Under the pieces are notes generated by a model. The model was not told the DNA's origin and searched no databases. It saw only the letters and a list, made by a program, of their open reading frames with translations. From NCBI GenBank assembly GCA_902788175.1, contig CADAJF010000004.1, positions 16,623-80,622 of the forward strand: a DNA stretch of 64,000 nt, read 5' to 3'. Below are positions 63,596 to 64,000 of this stretch, one piece after another (position 1 is the stretch's first letter; every line of letters begins with the position of its first letter). Both the position numbers and the translations under genes were made by a program. This DNA is from an uncultured Bacteroidia bacterium (lineage in GTDB: Bacteria > Bacteroidota > Bacteroidia > Bacteroidales > UBA932).

Positions 63596-64000
63596 ATGCA
63601 AAGCAAAGGTTGGATTCGATTCGTAGCGATTCTGCTTGCCATTGCCAGCATCTGGCAGCTTTCCTTCACCTACGTAACCCGCAGGCAGGAAAGCAAAGCC
63701 GCCAAGTACGCTGAGCAGCAGGCCCTGCAGTTCGTTCAATCAAACAATGTGCCCGCCGAAGTCCGTGAATACATCCAGGACTCCGTGGCCAACATCAGAA
63801 ACAGAGCCTACATTGACTCCATCAACTCCGAGAAAGTGTTCTTCGGTTACACTTTCAAGGGCGTAAAGGAAAAGGAAATCAACCTAGGTCTGGACCTCAA
63901 AGGCGGTATGAACGTCATGCTGCAGGTCCAGCTCGAAGACCTGGTGAAAGCCCTCTCCGGTAACAGCGCAGACCCTGACTTCGTGGCTGCCCTCTCCAAG
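63596..64000 (+). CDS. secDF: Protein translocase SecD/SecDF (5' part)
   Basis: 135 codons before the window ends. One N-terminal membrane segment (GWIRFVAILLAIASIWQLSF) is followed by a periplasmic helix-rich piece and the SecD landmark EINLGLDLKGGMNVMLQVQL. In Bacteroidota SecD and SecF are usually one fused protein of about 1000 residues; whether this holds here cannot be seen. It uses the proton gradient to complete protein export. Confidence 0.9.
   Translation, partial: MQSKGWIRFVAILLAIASIWQLSFTYVTRRQESKAAKYAEQQALQFVQSNNVPAEVREYIQDSVANIRNRAYIDSINSEKVFFGYTFKGVKEKEINLGLDLKGGMNVMLQVQLEDLVKALSGNSADPDFVAALSK

Overview
This 64 kb window looks like chromosomal DNA of a fairly GC-rich, uncultured-type member of the Bacteroidales (phylum Bacteroidota). 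Four things support this: promoter -7 boxes of the form TAnnTTTG, sometimes with TTTG about 19 bp upstream; lipoproteins of the fimbrillin/Mfa-like and Fibrobacter-succinogenes-major (FISUMP) type; a pyrophosphatase of the K+-dependent type; and gene neighbourhoods such as sigma-54 activator-lptE-TPR-secG and small protein-mutL. The species cannot be told from the sequence. No rRNA, phage, CRISPR array or transposase was seen; there is one tRNA (Ser-GCT).

Layout. 1-367: end of a glycosyltransferase. 607-2307: microprotein plus lipoprotein cassette A. 2376-6880 (minus): small membrane protein, mutL, rhomboid protease, endo/exonuclease-phosphatase, tsaC. 7132-9277: cassette B. 9346-11107: radA and a small helical protein. 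11384-14067 (minus): transporter, nitroreductase, ispF. 14180-17127: rsmE and a metal P-type ATPase with a His/Glu tail. 17128-21196 (minus): murA, aminotransferase, dapF, comF. 21643-25291: AlkZ-related protein, then murB and aspS on minus. 25374-27644: M28 peptidase, rsmA. 27954-32541 (minus): two SGNH hydrolases and an MBOAT acyltransferase. 32620-33680 (minus): frameshifted beta-flower protein. 33874-35650: cassette C. 36294-40013 (minus): secreted protein, pheS, mPPase. 40076-46778: C69 dipeptidase, two secreted proteins, then a TPR lipoprotein-LytTR-SSS transporter operon on minus. 47235-49005: cassette D. 49281-50750: DUF4143 ATPase and a gene remnant. 50833-55764: sigma-54 activator, lptE, TPR, secG, then clpB without its N domain. 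55950-57639 (minus): umuDC. 57714-60723: TlpA-like protein, cation/proton antiporter. 61074-61227: tRNA-Ser plus a truncated copy. 61356-64000: YhhN protein, SPOR/PD40 protein (minus), start of secDF.

The most unusual content is a family of four two-gene cassettes (A-D). Each has a 42-50 residue microprotein with a shared N-terminal signature (Y-x-[TSA]-P...E-G-V-I-C-x-S) and a variable tail. It is followed after 16-22 bp by a lipoprotein with a common 'DTKA' fimbrillin-like N-terminal part and an exchangeable C-terminal domain (FISUMP, discoidin+BIG2, or Gly-rich beta repeats). Cassettes B and D also share a duplicated upstream region of about 150 bp with two same-face direct repeats, which suggests coordinated control.

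A second layer is repeats. There are four arrays of one 51-bp tandem repeat family, five copies of a roughly 95-bp palindromic element with a 33-bp core, dispersed C/G-rich elements, and in-frame palindromic insertions inside three conserved genes (mutL, murB, MBOAT). All functional statements are inferences from sequence reading; no searches were run.
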